Shown: positions 11,735-23,300 of the stretch, piece after piece
Position numbering within the stretch: the stretch's first letter is position 1
Layout: the number at the start of each line of letters is the position of its first letter
DNA from: Mesorhabditis belari
Taxonomy: Eukaryota > Nematoda > Chromadorea > Rhabditida > Rhabditidae
Length of the DNA: 64,000 nucleotides
Assembly (NCBI GenBank): GCA_958450365.1
Contig: CAUEEP010000742.1
Location: 1,741,001 to 1,805,000, forward strand
Reading direction: 5' to 3'
Position numbers and translations under genes: made by a program
Notes under the pieces: generated by a model
Seen by the model: the letters and a program-made list of their open reading frames with translations, nothing else
What the model was told of the DNA's origin: nothing
The model's database searches: none

Positions 11735-12375
11735 GTCTATCCCAAAACAGCGCCAATGGAAAAAACGCCATGCAAAACAGCGCCGATGCAAAACAGAGTT
11801 TTTTCTCTTTTACAATGTACAATTCATTTTTTTATTAGCAGCTTTTAATTTTGATAATTTATTTAAAAATAACATGACCAACAATTAAACGATGCATAAA
11901 AACATCAAAATAGCATCAAATTAATAGTCCAAGTCCTGGCATACATCAGAAAAGTTCTTTTTCTAAAAACACAATCGTGTATTAATTAAGAGTCCAAAAG
12001 ACTCTGCAACATCATAAGTGAGAACCATTAATCCTTGAACGAAGATTTTGTCAATAGGATCCTGGTATACATCAAACAAGTTCTTTTTCTAAAACACAAT
12101 CGTATTAACCTTTTATAATTAAAACCTGAATAGCTCCATAAACGCTCTTGAAAAAATGTTTTGGCGCTGTTTTGAGTACGGCGCTGTTTTGAGTACGGGG
12201 CTGTTTTTGAGTACGGGGCTGTTTTGGGTACGGGCGCTGTTTTGGAATAGACCCTGTTTTGGGTATGGCGCTGTTTTGGGTACGGCGCTGTTTTGGGTAC
12301 GGCTGCTGTTTTGAGTACGGCGCTGTTTTGGGATACAGACCCTGTTTTGAGTACGGCGCTGTTTTGGGTACTGTT
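11735..12375. repeat. GCGCTGTTTTGGGTAC minisatellite with inverted copies
   Basis: About ten copies of a 17-bp unit close to GGCGCTGTTTTGGGTAC lie at 12160-12375. Inverted copies (CCCAAAACAGCGCC) lie at 11740-11800. GGTCTATCCCAAAACAGCGC on the left also pairs with GGCGCTGTTTTGGGATACAG on the right. The block may be a foldback element of its own. The open frame across it (minus strand, 12105-12416) is only repeat translation. Confidence 0.75.
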
Positions 12376-12802
12376 TTCTTCTTCTTTTTTCTGTATATTG
12401 TCAAAAATTTGAGCACTTACATTTACTTCAATTTCTTTTATAAATCAAAATATTTACTCTCTTGAAGAAACATCGAAATTCATTTCATTAATCAAATCGT
12501 AAAAACAAAATAGCTGAAGATCATCAAATCTATTTACAAGTCATCAAACAGATTTAATTATGATCAACATTAAAATGGTTACAAAAAATTGAATGAAACA
12601 AAAAAAGTTTAAAGTGTATCACACACTGAAAAATCTCTCGTCGCCACTTCGCGGATCTAGTCGACACGATGGAATTGGCTTCAACACAGGATTGATGGGT
12701 AGCTTGTTAATTTTCCTCATCCATCATTGATAGACCGGCCGATTTCCTAAAAACGCCAAGTTACTTCTCATAAAACAACATCAAAGTGAAAATGAGAAAA
12801 AA

Positions 12803-14216
12803 TTGAAAGAAAAGGCACGCGAAGTTGAGAAGGACGAATGGGGAATTTGCCGAAAAGTTGACAGGATGTCAGAGACATTTAGTGACTTCCAAAATTCAAA
12901 ACCAATTGTAATTTTGCCGAATAGCCATTTTTGCACACTACTCATAAGACATCACCACAAACAAATGGGTCATGCAGGCACTGCCTCAACATTAGCAAGC
13001 ATTCGTCAAAGATTTTTGATTTACAAAGGGCGGCAAGCAGTCAAAAAGTTACACAAAGATGCGTCTTATGCAAATATTTTAATGGGCTCCCATACAAGCA
13101 ACCGGCATGGGCACCTTACCTCAAAGATTCGAACAAATCGCAGTTTGCCATTTGAGAATACCGGGAATAGATTACATGGGTCCAGTATTGATCTACGACT
13201 CAGCACTAGACGTCAAAATAGACGTATGGATCGTTCTACTCATAGTGTGTGTACAAGGAATATTCACCTAGAAATTGTAGATTCATTACGAACCAGCACG
13301 TTTCTAGAAAGTCTGAGAAAATTTTGCGCTCGTCGTGGAAAACCTAAACTCATTCTGACAGATAATGCTAAAAACATTCAAATTGAGGGATAAATTTGTA
13401 AAGAATGCAAAAGAAATCGAGGGAACTTCGTGAATATCCAAACCCTAGCCGATTATGGTATACAATGGAAATTTACGGTTCCACATGCACCGTGGCAGGG
13501 AGGGATATATGAAAGATTAATCGGTTGTGTCAAACTAGCACTGGGGAAGATAAAACACGGAAGAGGAATATCCAAGCAACTACTGGAGGTTATCATAGTA
13601 GAAATTGAAGGCTTTGTCAACAGCCGCCCCTTGACTTACTTAGACGAAGAACAGTCAGAAAGATTGATTCGCCCAATAGATTTTCTGTTACCCGGCGTAA
13701 AATTGAACCTTGAAATTGAAAGTTGCGCAGATCAGAGCGATCCGGATTATCAAGACAAAAATTATACAAACTCAAGGAAGATGTCAAAAGAAAAATTGAA
13801 ACCACAGAATACTACCTAAACTTGGGTGTGGAAAACATTCCATAACAGCTACATGCACTCACTACGAGAAAGCGGCAAACAACACGCAAGTAAGCGAGAA
13901 TCAAAATAGCTATTCAATTTGGCGAAATTGTGCTGATAATGAAGGAAGACGTAAAAGAGGTTCTTACGCAAAGGGCAAAATTATACGCTTAATGGCAGGC
14001 GCAGATGGGAAAATTCGAAGTGCTATTGTCAAAACAGGCAATAATAAGCAAATTGAAAGACCAATCAATCTGTTGATCCCACTAGAAATTCGCGCTGAAG
14101 AAAATTTTGAAAAACCGTGCGGAAATTACGTCGAAAAAGCAACACTACGAAACAGTACGCCAAGAGCCGCAAAAGGCAAAGTAAATTATTGGAAAGCGCC
14201 AGATGACGATTTCTGA
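12803..14216 (+). pseudogene. BEL/Pao retrotransposon integrase remnant
   Basis: Three out-of-frame segments together resemble the 3' part of a BEL/Pao polyprotein. The first has the integrase H2C2-like region (LIRHHHKQMGHAGTAST), then RQRFLIYKGRQAVKKL. Catalytic-core pieces follow: GIDYMGPV in another frame, KLILTDNAKN with the second Asp, and APWQGGIYERLIGCVKLAL with the Glu. Further on come VNSRPLTYLDEEQSE and a C-terminal segment with DGKIRSAIVKT and NLLIPLE, typical of the region after BEL integrases. Frameshifts near 13170, 13260, 13395 and 13820-13990 break it. No reverse transcriptase, protease or 5' LTR is visible, so it is 5'-truncated. Confidence 0.8.
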
Positions 14217-14406
14217 GCATTTCGACAAAAGCAACAAAGCTCGCGCTTCCGTAACAAATTGCATATTTTTCCGAACCACAACCTTGTGAATTTAATATTG
14301 AAAAATTTAAATCAAAATCATTAACCCTTCGAACGTTATTTGTATCAAGTTTTCCCCCTTTCTTAAAATTTCTCTTTCAACAAGATTTCTTTTAAACAAC
14401 ATTTCA

Positions 14407-15034
14407 ATGTTTAAATTACAGGAGATGTCTGCCAAAAACGAGGGCACCACGATAGAGAGTCCCAATACGCTCGAGGTGAAGCAATTAATGGAGAAGATGG
14501 ACGAGAAATTTTCGGGAATCACGTCGATGATCAACGAAACAACGGACAAGCTATCGAACGCGATTTTTACGGAGACACTCGCCACTTCGGCCTCAATCAA
14601 AGACGACTTGAGGGAAATGTTCGTCGAATGGAAGGGAGAACATTGAAGAAACGATCAACCAACAGCTCAATAAGCTGAAGCGAGAGCTGATTGAAGACTT
14701 GAACGATCCAGATGAACCACCCATGGAAGCGAAAAGTAATAACAACCAACACTCAACGTCACGTGAAAAAGATTGCATCTTCTGTGGAACCAAAACCTGC
14801 AAAGATATAGTCAAGTGTTCAATGAAGATTGAATATTTTGACAGAATGAGGATCGCAACAATGAACAGAATATGCCAAATCTCGAAGAACTGCTTAAAAG
14901 AGCATCCGGGACCCTGCAACAAATCTCTGCAACAAACAAATCTCCTGCAGCCATTGCAGCGGTCGACATCATGTGGCTTTCGTGAAAAACTTGGAATCGA
15001 AATGATCAAAAACCAGTCTTCATCCAAATATTAG
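14407..15034 (+). pseudogene. Retroelement ORF with coiled-coil and Cys cluster
   Basis: This reads MFKLQEMSAKNEGTTIES, then a helical stretch with LMEKMDEKFSGI. After a frame change near 14645, an acidic Lys-rich part and a Cys/His cluster (CIFCGTKTCKDIVKC, then CQISKNCLKEHPGPC) follow. This resembles gag-like or accessory zinc-binding regions of nematode BEL/Pao elements. Its position after the integrase and before the LTR-like sequence is unusual for gag. It may be an extra 3' ORF or a rearranged gag. Confidence 0.5.
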
Positions 15035-15239
15035 TTATTGTGTTTTCCTTCCCCCACTCTCGTTCAAAAATTTGCTCTTTTTCAAGATTTAAATCCTTCC
15101 CTACAAAATTCCTGGTGCACAAGGTTTCCTCGGAAAATTGAAACTTTCTCTGTTAAGATTGTCGCAGAACAAGTTTCCGCTTCACATTTTGCGTTGGTGG
15201 GGAGAATCCAGAGTAAACTCTGAATCATTTTGGAGGTCG

Positions 15240-15720
15240 GAGTGTGGCGAATAGCCACTAAAAATTATCTAACCCTGACAGCCTAAAAATTGGAAAAATA
15301 TTGAGGAAATCGGTGCGCCTTCATTTTATTTCGCGCCCCAAATCATTTATTGTTTTGTAGCTTGTTAGCTGTTATAGCAGTTCATAAGGCAACTGTTGTT
15401 CATTTGTTTTTTGTTATCTTTCATTTTCTTTACTGCTTTCCTCTCATTGTGTGAAAGTTGTGTCCTAATTAGGACGAAATTGTTTCTGTTTTTATTGTCA
15501 CTTTTAATTCAATTGTCGATCTTGTGTGAAAGTTGCTCAAGTGAGAGCCCAAAGATTCCGAGTCAGTCGGCTATTGAATAAAGTGCTTTTTTAGTTCAAG
15601 TGAGATCAGATATCTCAAAAAAAGAAATAACGTGTCTTGAGTGAAGAGTACCAAGCACGCAAAGAATATTTCTTTACAGTAACCTAATAAAACTAAATTT
15701 AGCGCTGAAACGTTCACGAC
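15240..15720 (+). repeat. Probable 3' LTR remnant of the BEL-like element
   Basis: A TG-starting block beginning TGTGGCGAATAGCCACTAAA directly follows the last retroelement ORF. It holds an AATAAAG near 15578 and runs almost to the inner edge of the right TIR. I found no matching 5' copy in the window, so LTR identity rests on position and the poly(A)-like signal only. Confidence 0.4.
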
Positions 15721-15864
15721 CACCAAAATTTTTTTTTATTAAATCCTCCAAAAACCGTAGAAAAATATTTCACTTTTCTATTGAAACAAAAGTGTGAGAT
15801 GATTGCAATCTGTGTGTTACACTCTAAAATACCGAGTTCGGGTAATTATTGAAAACCCTGTATA

Positions 15865-16319
15865 CCAAGTTCAGTTTAGATTTTCCTATTGTAATATTTG
15901 TTTTGTTTATTTGTCAACGAGGGATTGGTACTCATTGAGTCTTGAAAACTCTTTTGAAATAGTGTGTACAGAAAAGGGAATGTTTTACCAAATCTTCATT
16001 TTACTCAACGATGAAGTACCACAAATTTTTGCGAAACAACTCATTGTCGACTAACTACTAAAAAGTAGTGAGGTGTGAAGAGAGAAAAGCAGAAGAAAGG
16101 AATTTTTGACAAAATGGGTGAATGGTCACGACTGTGAGAGTTTGCGAAGAAAGGGACACAAGAGATGACAGTGAAAGAGCAAAAGAGGGGTCATTTGCAC
16201 CCGCTTGAGGGGAAACTCTCAACAATTTGTATACAGACACACCCATCAAAGGGGAAAATCCCGTAAAAGGAGTCTGTGAATTGATTTTTTTTTATTTCTT
16301 TCACTCACCTAAACTTTCT
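15865..16319. other. Upstream region of the small plus-strand gene
   Basis: This is non-coding sequence between the composite element and the ATG at 16320. It presumably contains that gene's promoter. I recognise no specific motif. Confidence 0.4.
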
Positions 16320-17289
16320 ATGATACAATTCGTCTTATTATCTGCAGTTATCGCAGTCATTTCGGCCAAAGGCATCACCGTTTTGTCGACAAGGAGCATT
16401 CCCACAATTGCTACTAACGACAACAACCACTACGTTTAGGTAAAAATTGGCTACATTATCTAAATTATCAAATTTGTTTTAAGAAAGTTTCTAGTGCAGA
16501 ATGCTGACAAAATAAGAATATAGCCAAGAATTCAATGCTACTCTTTCCAAAAACCGAGGCCAAGTCAAATGCCGATAAAAACATTTTCAGTTCAACCACC
16601 TTCAATAATGAATCGGTAACAAGTGAACTGACAACTACTGAGAAAGCCCCCAATTTGGTTGCTTTTCCTATTTTTGACCCGAGCCTCACGGAAAATGAAG
16701 CATTGACCACAAAGAAACCAACCACCCTCGACGACACAAGAATTACCGAAAAAATTCAGCTCCGTTTGGACAATTTCTGCAGGTTTGCTTTAAATAGTTG
16801 TAAAAGTTCGTAAAAATTTAGATTCATTTACTTTGCAAACTGTATTTAATCAAAATATTAGCTAGTTTTATTTAGAATGATGAACGAACAGGAGTTGGGT
16901 CGGTTAATTAAAGAGGCTCGAGTGGCTGGACTGCCAAGAAAAGTGAGTTCTGATGTATGGACATTGTATGGACAAGGCAATTCTTGAACAAAACTTTGCT
17001 TTTAAAAGATTTTGGATGTGTAAGTGTAATTTAACCTCTAAAGAATCTATTCCTTGTCATTCAATTCATATTTGAAAATCCGAAAAGTCTTGTCTATGAC
17101 AAGTGTTTAGCTAAATAGTAAAGATACCATTTTTCCAAAGAATTGATATCCGTTCTCTAAGATGTGCAACAACAAATCTACCCCTACATGCAAAAGCATT
17201 TGAGTCCATCACTTATGCTCGGTCTCAACCAACTCATCGAGGAGGGCCGAAAAACGAATCGCGGTCTTTTACCCCCGTTAACTTCATAA
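16320..17289 (+). CDS. Small secreted or membrane-entering protein, family unknown
   Basis: Proposed exons are 16320-16433, 16517-16782, 16876-16942, 17009-17019 and 17162-17289. The first encodes a signal peptide (MIQFVLLSAVIAVISAKG). Exon 2 is Thr/Ser/Lys-rich (TTTEKAPNLVAFPIFD). Exon 3 gives NEQELGRLIKEARVAGLPRK. The last exon is open in two frames. One reads QQQIYPYMQKHLSPSLMLGL then NQLIEEGRK, faintly like a Dpy-30/RIIa-type dimerisation helix pair. The other, which matches the phase of the 11-nt exon, reads on to a stop at about 17298. I prefer the first on composition, but it needs one splice site I cannot place. The phases of exons 1-3 agree. The gene is convergent with giant gene A, 91 bp away. 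Confidence 0.5.
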
Positions 17290-17300
17290 AGCTTTAGAAA

Positions 17301-17306
17301 TTTATT
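17301..17306 (-). promoter_or_regulatory. Polyadenylation signal of giant gene A
   Basis: On the minus strand this reads AATAAA, about 75 nt past the gene A stop. It lies only about 12 bp beyond the proposed stop of the convergent plus-strand gene, so the two 3' UTRs should overlap. Confidence 0.6.
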
Positions 17307-17380
17307 CACTTCAAAGACATCAAACAAAGCACATAAGAAAATGAAAAGAATGAGATGAGTGATTTGGATGGAATTTAATC

Positions 17381-20300
17381 TTAGAACACTGAGGCCACCA
17401 AGATGAGCAGAGTGGTGAAGAGGAACGGAATCGAGCTCGAGAGCTGCGTGGGTGCGGGTCCGGTGGGAAGCGCGTAAGGGTTGGAGTTGAGCGAGTTTCC
17501 GGTCGTCTTGTTCACGCAATCATTCCAGCTACAGCAACATCCACTGAAAAGGATTTGAATTGATAAAAAGATATTAAGAATGTCTAAAGAATATCTTCCT
17601 TTGATTACCGACTATACCGTCAACTTGCTTGTATTTTCCCAACGCAAGCTAACTAAAGGTACGATAGGTTTGTCAGTTTTACGCTTCCATGCAGCTTTTT
17701 ATACAATATAATCTCCATATTTTATCCCAAATCACTTGATACTGTGTGATAAACTCACAGAATTCCGCCTCCAGTTCCCGGCACAGTCACACAGGTATCC
17801 ACAATCCCAAGACCCGCGCACAAAGACACCGGGTCACAGGTAAACATCGTAGCGCCAAATGTTGAATCTAAATGATGTATTCAAACAAAAACTGACTTTT
17901 TTATAGCCTTCAGGTACTGTTAGATCCTAAACATTGAAAGTTTTTCGAAAGAGATGTCTTGTTGCTATCAGTACCATTTTTATCTAAATGAACTCACTGC
18001 TGACGGTGGTGTTGTAGGTGATCGCAGCGCAATTTCCGAAGCACGGCATGTACTTATCGTCACCGGTCAAATTATAGAATTGACCGCCGAACGTGAAAGT
18101 GAGACCGGCATAGCAGGCGAGTGGTGATGAAGGAATAGTGGCGACAACTGGAGTCGGTAGTGTTGCATTTGGTTGCTGAAACAGTAGCCTTGGATATTTG
18201 GCTTGGCTATCCCATCAAACCTGGTTCATGATGTTGCAGTTGTCCATGCCATTGCAGCAGCAAATGTCAACAGCGTCACCGGCCGAGTCGACCAAGCGGC
18301 GAGTGCAATCGTTCCACACCTCTGAAGTTGAGTCAATGATTGAACTATAATTCTTTTTCTACCGAAAGCCGAGCAGAGTGCTTGTGGGGCACAATAGTAT
18401 CCGTAGGTCCTGATTCCGTTGATGGTGGTGACAAGTTGTTCCACATTGCCCATCACACTGCCCTTGACCTCCATAAGTTGTGGTCATTGAAGTGTTCTGG
18501 TTGAAGAAGGAGAGTCCGATGAAGCAATTGCTGCTCGTTGGCAATGGATATGGGTTGAGCGAGTTGCCGGTGGTTTTGTTGATACAATCGTTCCAGTTAC
18601 AGCAGCAACCACTGAAAGCATGGTTTTTTGCAATAGGCTCACTTGGTTAGACTCACGAGATTCCATTTCCAGTGTTTCCAGTGATGTTGACGCATTGGTT
18701 GCTCAATCCGAGACTTGGGCACAAGTATTGTGGGTCACAGGTGTACATTGTGGCGGCAAAGCTTGCGTCTAAAGTGGATCTTTTTTAGAATTCTTCTAGT
18801 TCCCCAAAGGTAGACGGTTCTCAGAGACAAATTATAGATTTAATTGTTCTAGATTGATCTTAAAAATGTTGAAAATCTTATTGAAATCGATTGAAATTGA
18901 AAATAAACAAAGAAAAACTGTTAGTGCACCGAAGACGATGCAAACGATGCTGTATCCAAATGGACCGTTTCCAGATAAATCAACCCACTGTTGGCCGTGG
19001 TGGCATAAGTGACAGCGGCACAGTTTCCAAAGCATGACATGTACTTATCACTATCAGTCAAGTTGTAGAATGTGCCACCCAATTGGAAGGTGAGACCGGA
19101 ATAGCATGAGAGTGGGTATCCTCTAGTCGCTGGTGGAGTTGGAGTTGGGATGGTGACATTTGGTTGCTGAAAAGTTTGGGAATAAGACTCAGGATCAGAG
19201 TTGGGTTTTAAATTTAAGCCCACAAATTTAGAATTACCGTAAATACTGTAATAGTACCCCCCCCCCATAATGACGGTGCGAAGTGTTGCGTAGTCTAGCT
19301 TTGAACGAGTTTTTCTCGACACTGATTTATGCTATAATGGGGCGCTTAGGTATCAAAAAATAGCCCTGAATTTCAGCTATTTTTTGATACCAAAGACGCA
19401 TTTTTGGAAAGTACGGGCGCTTTGAAAAAATGAAATACTAAAAAACTTTTGCGACTACGCGACTGTACGAGAGGGGTGGGGTACTATTACAGTATTTAGG
19501 GGAGGTCCTCTAGAGGCTTTGAACGGTGGCCTACCTGGTTGTTGATGTTGCAGCTGTCTCCCGAGTTACAGCAGCAAATGTCAACGGTGTCGGCGGCTGA
19601 GTCGATGAAACGCGTTGTGCACTCGTTCCACAGCTCTTAACAAGCCAAGAAGTTATTTTTTTTAGCCTTTTAAAACTTTATTTTAAGTAATGAAAGCCTA
19701 CCGAAAGCCGAGCAAAGCGATTGTGGGGCACAATAGTATCCGTAGGTCTTGACTCCGCTAACGGTGGTGACAAGTGATCCACATTGGCCATCGCATTGTC
19801 CAGGTCCTCCATAAGTTGTGGTGCTTGCTGAATAGGAGATTTTGTTGAAATAATCTTAGTCAATTCTTACTTCCATTCTGGAAGGAGAGACCGATAAAGC
19901 AGTTGGTTGAGGTTGGCAATGGGTAAGGGCGAATCTAAATAAGATAATCGATACAAACAATAAGACTAGTTGTGAAGTTGAGCTTATTCTATCATTAAAC
20001 AAAGAATATTTACAATTAGATTTATGATTGTTTAATGCCATTTTTGAAAACCTGAAGTGTGTTAGGGTCGATACAGTCATTCCATTGACAACAGCATCCA
20101 CGAATCGAGGTCGAGTTGTCGCTTCCTTGTTGCTAAACTTCTTGTTTGGAAAGTTGTAATGATCATGAAATGTAACAAGCTTTTCTCTATGCTATAATTT
20201 CATCAGCCTTAGGAGAGGGTTTGAATTATGACCGATTTTCAGTCAGACAGCTTGTCATCAGCTTTTCCCCAGTACTTACGCTGATCCGGTGGCATCGGTT

Positions 20301-23300
20301 CTGCATGCGAAGTCCAGCACACATTTGAACCGGATCACACATAAACATCGTCAACTAAACATCAAAGGTTTAACAGAATAAAAAATTCTATTTTACAGTA
20401 TTTCATAAAGCTTAAAACAAACGTTGATTGGTTGTCCTCCATTGATTGTCGACGAGAAGGTGAGCGAGGCACAGTCTCCTTGGCAAGCCATGTAGCTAAA
20501 AGTTAAATATAAGATTTTGTCACTAATTAGTCTGTTCTTTGTTCTTGTGAAATATTTCCAAAAGCAGTACCGATCAGCAGTATTCACAACTCCATTGTAG
20601 TTGATACCGGCCAAGCAGCCAAGCACTGGCACTCCGGTGGTGTTCACTGGCATTCCTGGGTCGATTCCATACTCTAAAAGAAAGTTATTTATTATAAAAG
20701 GATTCCACGTTAATGTCACAAGATTCATAGTTCTTCAGTAGTCCATTTTTTAAAAGAATTTAGCACCTGGCTGTGTTACAGTTGTCGGTGTCGGCACAGC
20801 AACATCCCTTCAAGTAGTCGCCGCTCTGAAATGAATTGGTTTTTTCGTGACTCTAAGACAAGTTTATATGATAGATAACTCAATTATAGGTAAAATTCCT
20901 ACTCGATCAAGGAATCTAGTCGCACATCCACGAGTTGGATCAATCGCATCGCAAACTGAATCCGAGGAACAGAAAAAGCCAATTGTGACGACTCCGTTGA
21001 ACTGAAATTTGCTCAGTTAGTAGGTTAGAGAAAGTGTGCCAGCCAACCAAGCTAGTTTAGCTCATAATTAATCAAATCTGGCTGATTATTGCGGTATTTT
21101 TTTCTCCCACAAACCATCGTTTCGACACTCATGCATTCTCCATTGCAAATTCCCATTGAGGATCCATAGCTGGTTGTTCCATTTGAGCCGAGGAAAGAGA
21201 GGCCAACATAACAGTTCAAGTCATCCTTGTGCCAATGGGGCATGGGTTTCACCTGAAAGATAGTATTGAAGTGATCGAAGTTTCGTTTAAAGATTAAGAA
21301 TTAGATTCTACAATGAAACTCACCGAGAATGAACTGTTTGACGATCGATCGATACAGTCACTCCATCCACAGCAGCATGAACGAATTCGAGTACCGTTGG
21401 GGCCATTGTTCTGGAGATCGCCGCAGCTGAAAGCCATTGTGTTTAGTAAGCATTGCAACTTTCAAAGCTTTGAACCTGTTTGACATGTTGAACGAGTTGC
21501 ACAACGCTGCAGGATCACACGTGAAGATTGTCGCCGAGAAATCGTTTCCGTTCACTCGAGAACCGTAAGTGAGTTGCGCACATTGTCCTTGACAAGCCAT
21601 GAATCTGGAAATAACTTATCTTACAAGATTCTCTTTAGTCTTTAGTTACCTATTGTCCGGAGTGAGCACGTTTCGATTGAGCGCAAAGCCAGCATAGCAA
21701 GCAATTGGAGAAGTCGTTGGGTCGATGGATGGAACGGGTGAAGGAACTGGGAAGCCATGTCCGTAGATATTGCAATTATCCCAGCGGGCACAGCAGCAAG
21801 TCTCAAGATAGTCACCGGCCGCATCCATTTGGTAAGTGCCTAAAGAGCAAGCTCAATCATAAAGGATTTAAGCTCATATGATAAAGATAATTAGCTAATG
21901 CTCACCACACTCGCGTTCCGTATCGAAAACGTCGCAGAGAACTTGTGGAGCGCACATGAAGGACCACATGTCGTAGCTGCCGAAATGCGTTTTCACCGAA
22001 GCGCATTCACCGTTGCAAGGCATTGAGGCTCCCTAAATAGCTTCACATTCGTCTACTGGTTGCAGTTGTCATTTAAAATTGCTATCAAGACTCACAGTCA
22101 TCACTCGGGTGCTTGAATTCATTGGGTTCGATTGCAATTGGACACCGACGAAGCATTGGAGATCATTTTTGTGTGGTTGTGGGTTGATGCTTCCGTTGTT
22201 TTTGTTGATACAATCATTCCAGTTACAGCAACAGCCACTAAAGTGATTAATTGAAGTTATAGTCGACACTAAACTCACGAGATTCCCGTTCCACGGTTGT
22301 CCGATTTTGTGATATTGGTGCAACTATTCGCGATTCCGAGTGTAGCGCAAAGAGATACGGGATCACAAGTGTAAACGGTAGCCAAGAAGTTGTTTCCTGA
22401 AAACAAGATGGTTTCATTGCTGCTGAATCTCTTCATTTACCGCTAAGGAAAGATTGATAGGTGAGCTGAGCACAATCTCCTTGACAAGCCATGTATTTGT
22501 CATCGTCGGTCAAGCCGTAGAAAGTGTTGTTGTAGAGGAATGAGAGTCCGGAATAGCAAGAGATTGGGGTTCTTCGCCTTGTTGGGCCAGTTGGAGTGGG
22601 AACAGTGACGTTGGGTTGCTGAAAGTTTATTTTCGGCTTTACTTTCACACTTCCAATTGTTCTAGAATCTCTCAGCTGACAAAATTCTTGTCGATACTTG
22701 ATCCCATAGCTTGTTCATATTGTGAACCAAACTATTGATACTCCCCGGAGAGTTAACTACTAACCTGTCGTTGGAAATTGCAATTGTCGGCATTGTTGCA
22801 GCAGCAAATGTCAACCCAATCGGTGGCATCCGGATAGTCCAACCATCTTCGAGTGCACTCGTTCCATACATCTGAAAAAGGATCAGTTGCTTTATGACTG
22901 TATCAAGTTTTGATTGTTTTGCATAGTTACTAAGCTAGCTTGTTTTCTTATCTCCATATCAAAAGCTAATTGCGAGTATTAAAGTCATTTGGTCTCTGAT
23001 CTGACAAAAATACCCTACCGAAAGCCGAGCAAATAGCCTGTGGAGCGCAGTAGTATCCATAGGTGTGAATTCCGTTGATATCGGTGACAAGAGTACCGCA
23101 TTGTCCATCGCAAGACATTTGTCCACCAATGTTTGTAACATTTCCGCCTGAAATTGAAATATTTCAGAAATTTATTGGAATTCGACCTGATGTATTTTGG
23201 AAGCCGAGTCCAATGTAGCAGTTGATTGATGAGGGCAATGGATAGGGGTTGATCTGAAGTTGAATGTTGGCTTTGGCAGGTTTATTTCGCAAAGTTCTTG

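Larger units (their letters stand above)
11166..15864. mobile_element. Composite element with long terminal inverted repeats
   Basis: The left end TATAGGGTGTTCAATAACCT... matches the reverse complement of the right end, ...AATTATTGAAAACCCTGTATA. The match continues through TACCCGAACTCGGTATTTTA and GTAACACACAGAT. After skipping a nested MITE, it continues through GCAATCATCTCAC and the bases beyond. The TIRs are therefore about 130 bp: 11166-11222 plus 11462 to about 11530 on the left, and about 15740-15864 on the right. The ends carry TA, as for Tc1/mariner-type elements. The interior holds a GCGCTGTTTTGGG minisatellite, a broken BEL/Pao integrase and an LTR-like sequence. No DNA transposase is seen, so this is probably a non-autonomous element that received other insertions. 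Confidence 0.75.

Noticed and set aside
12105..12416. Minus-strand frame of KTAPYSKQ-like repeats
   Set aside because: It is translation of the 17-bp minisatellite, with no start context, splice sites or homology.
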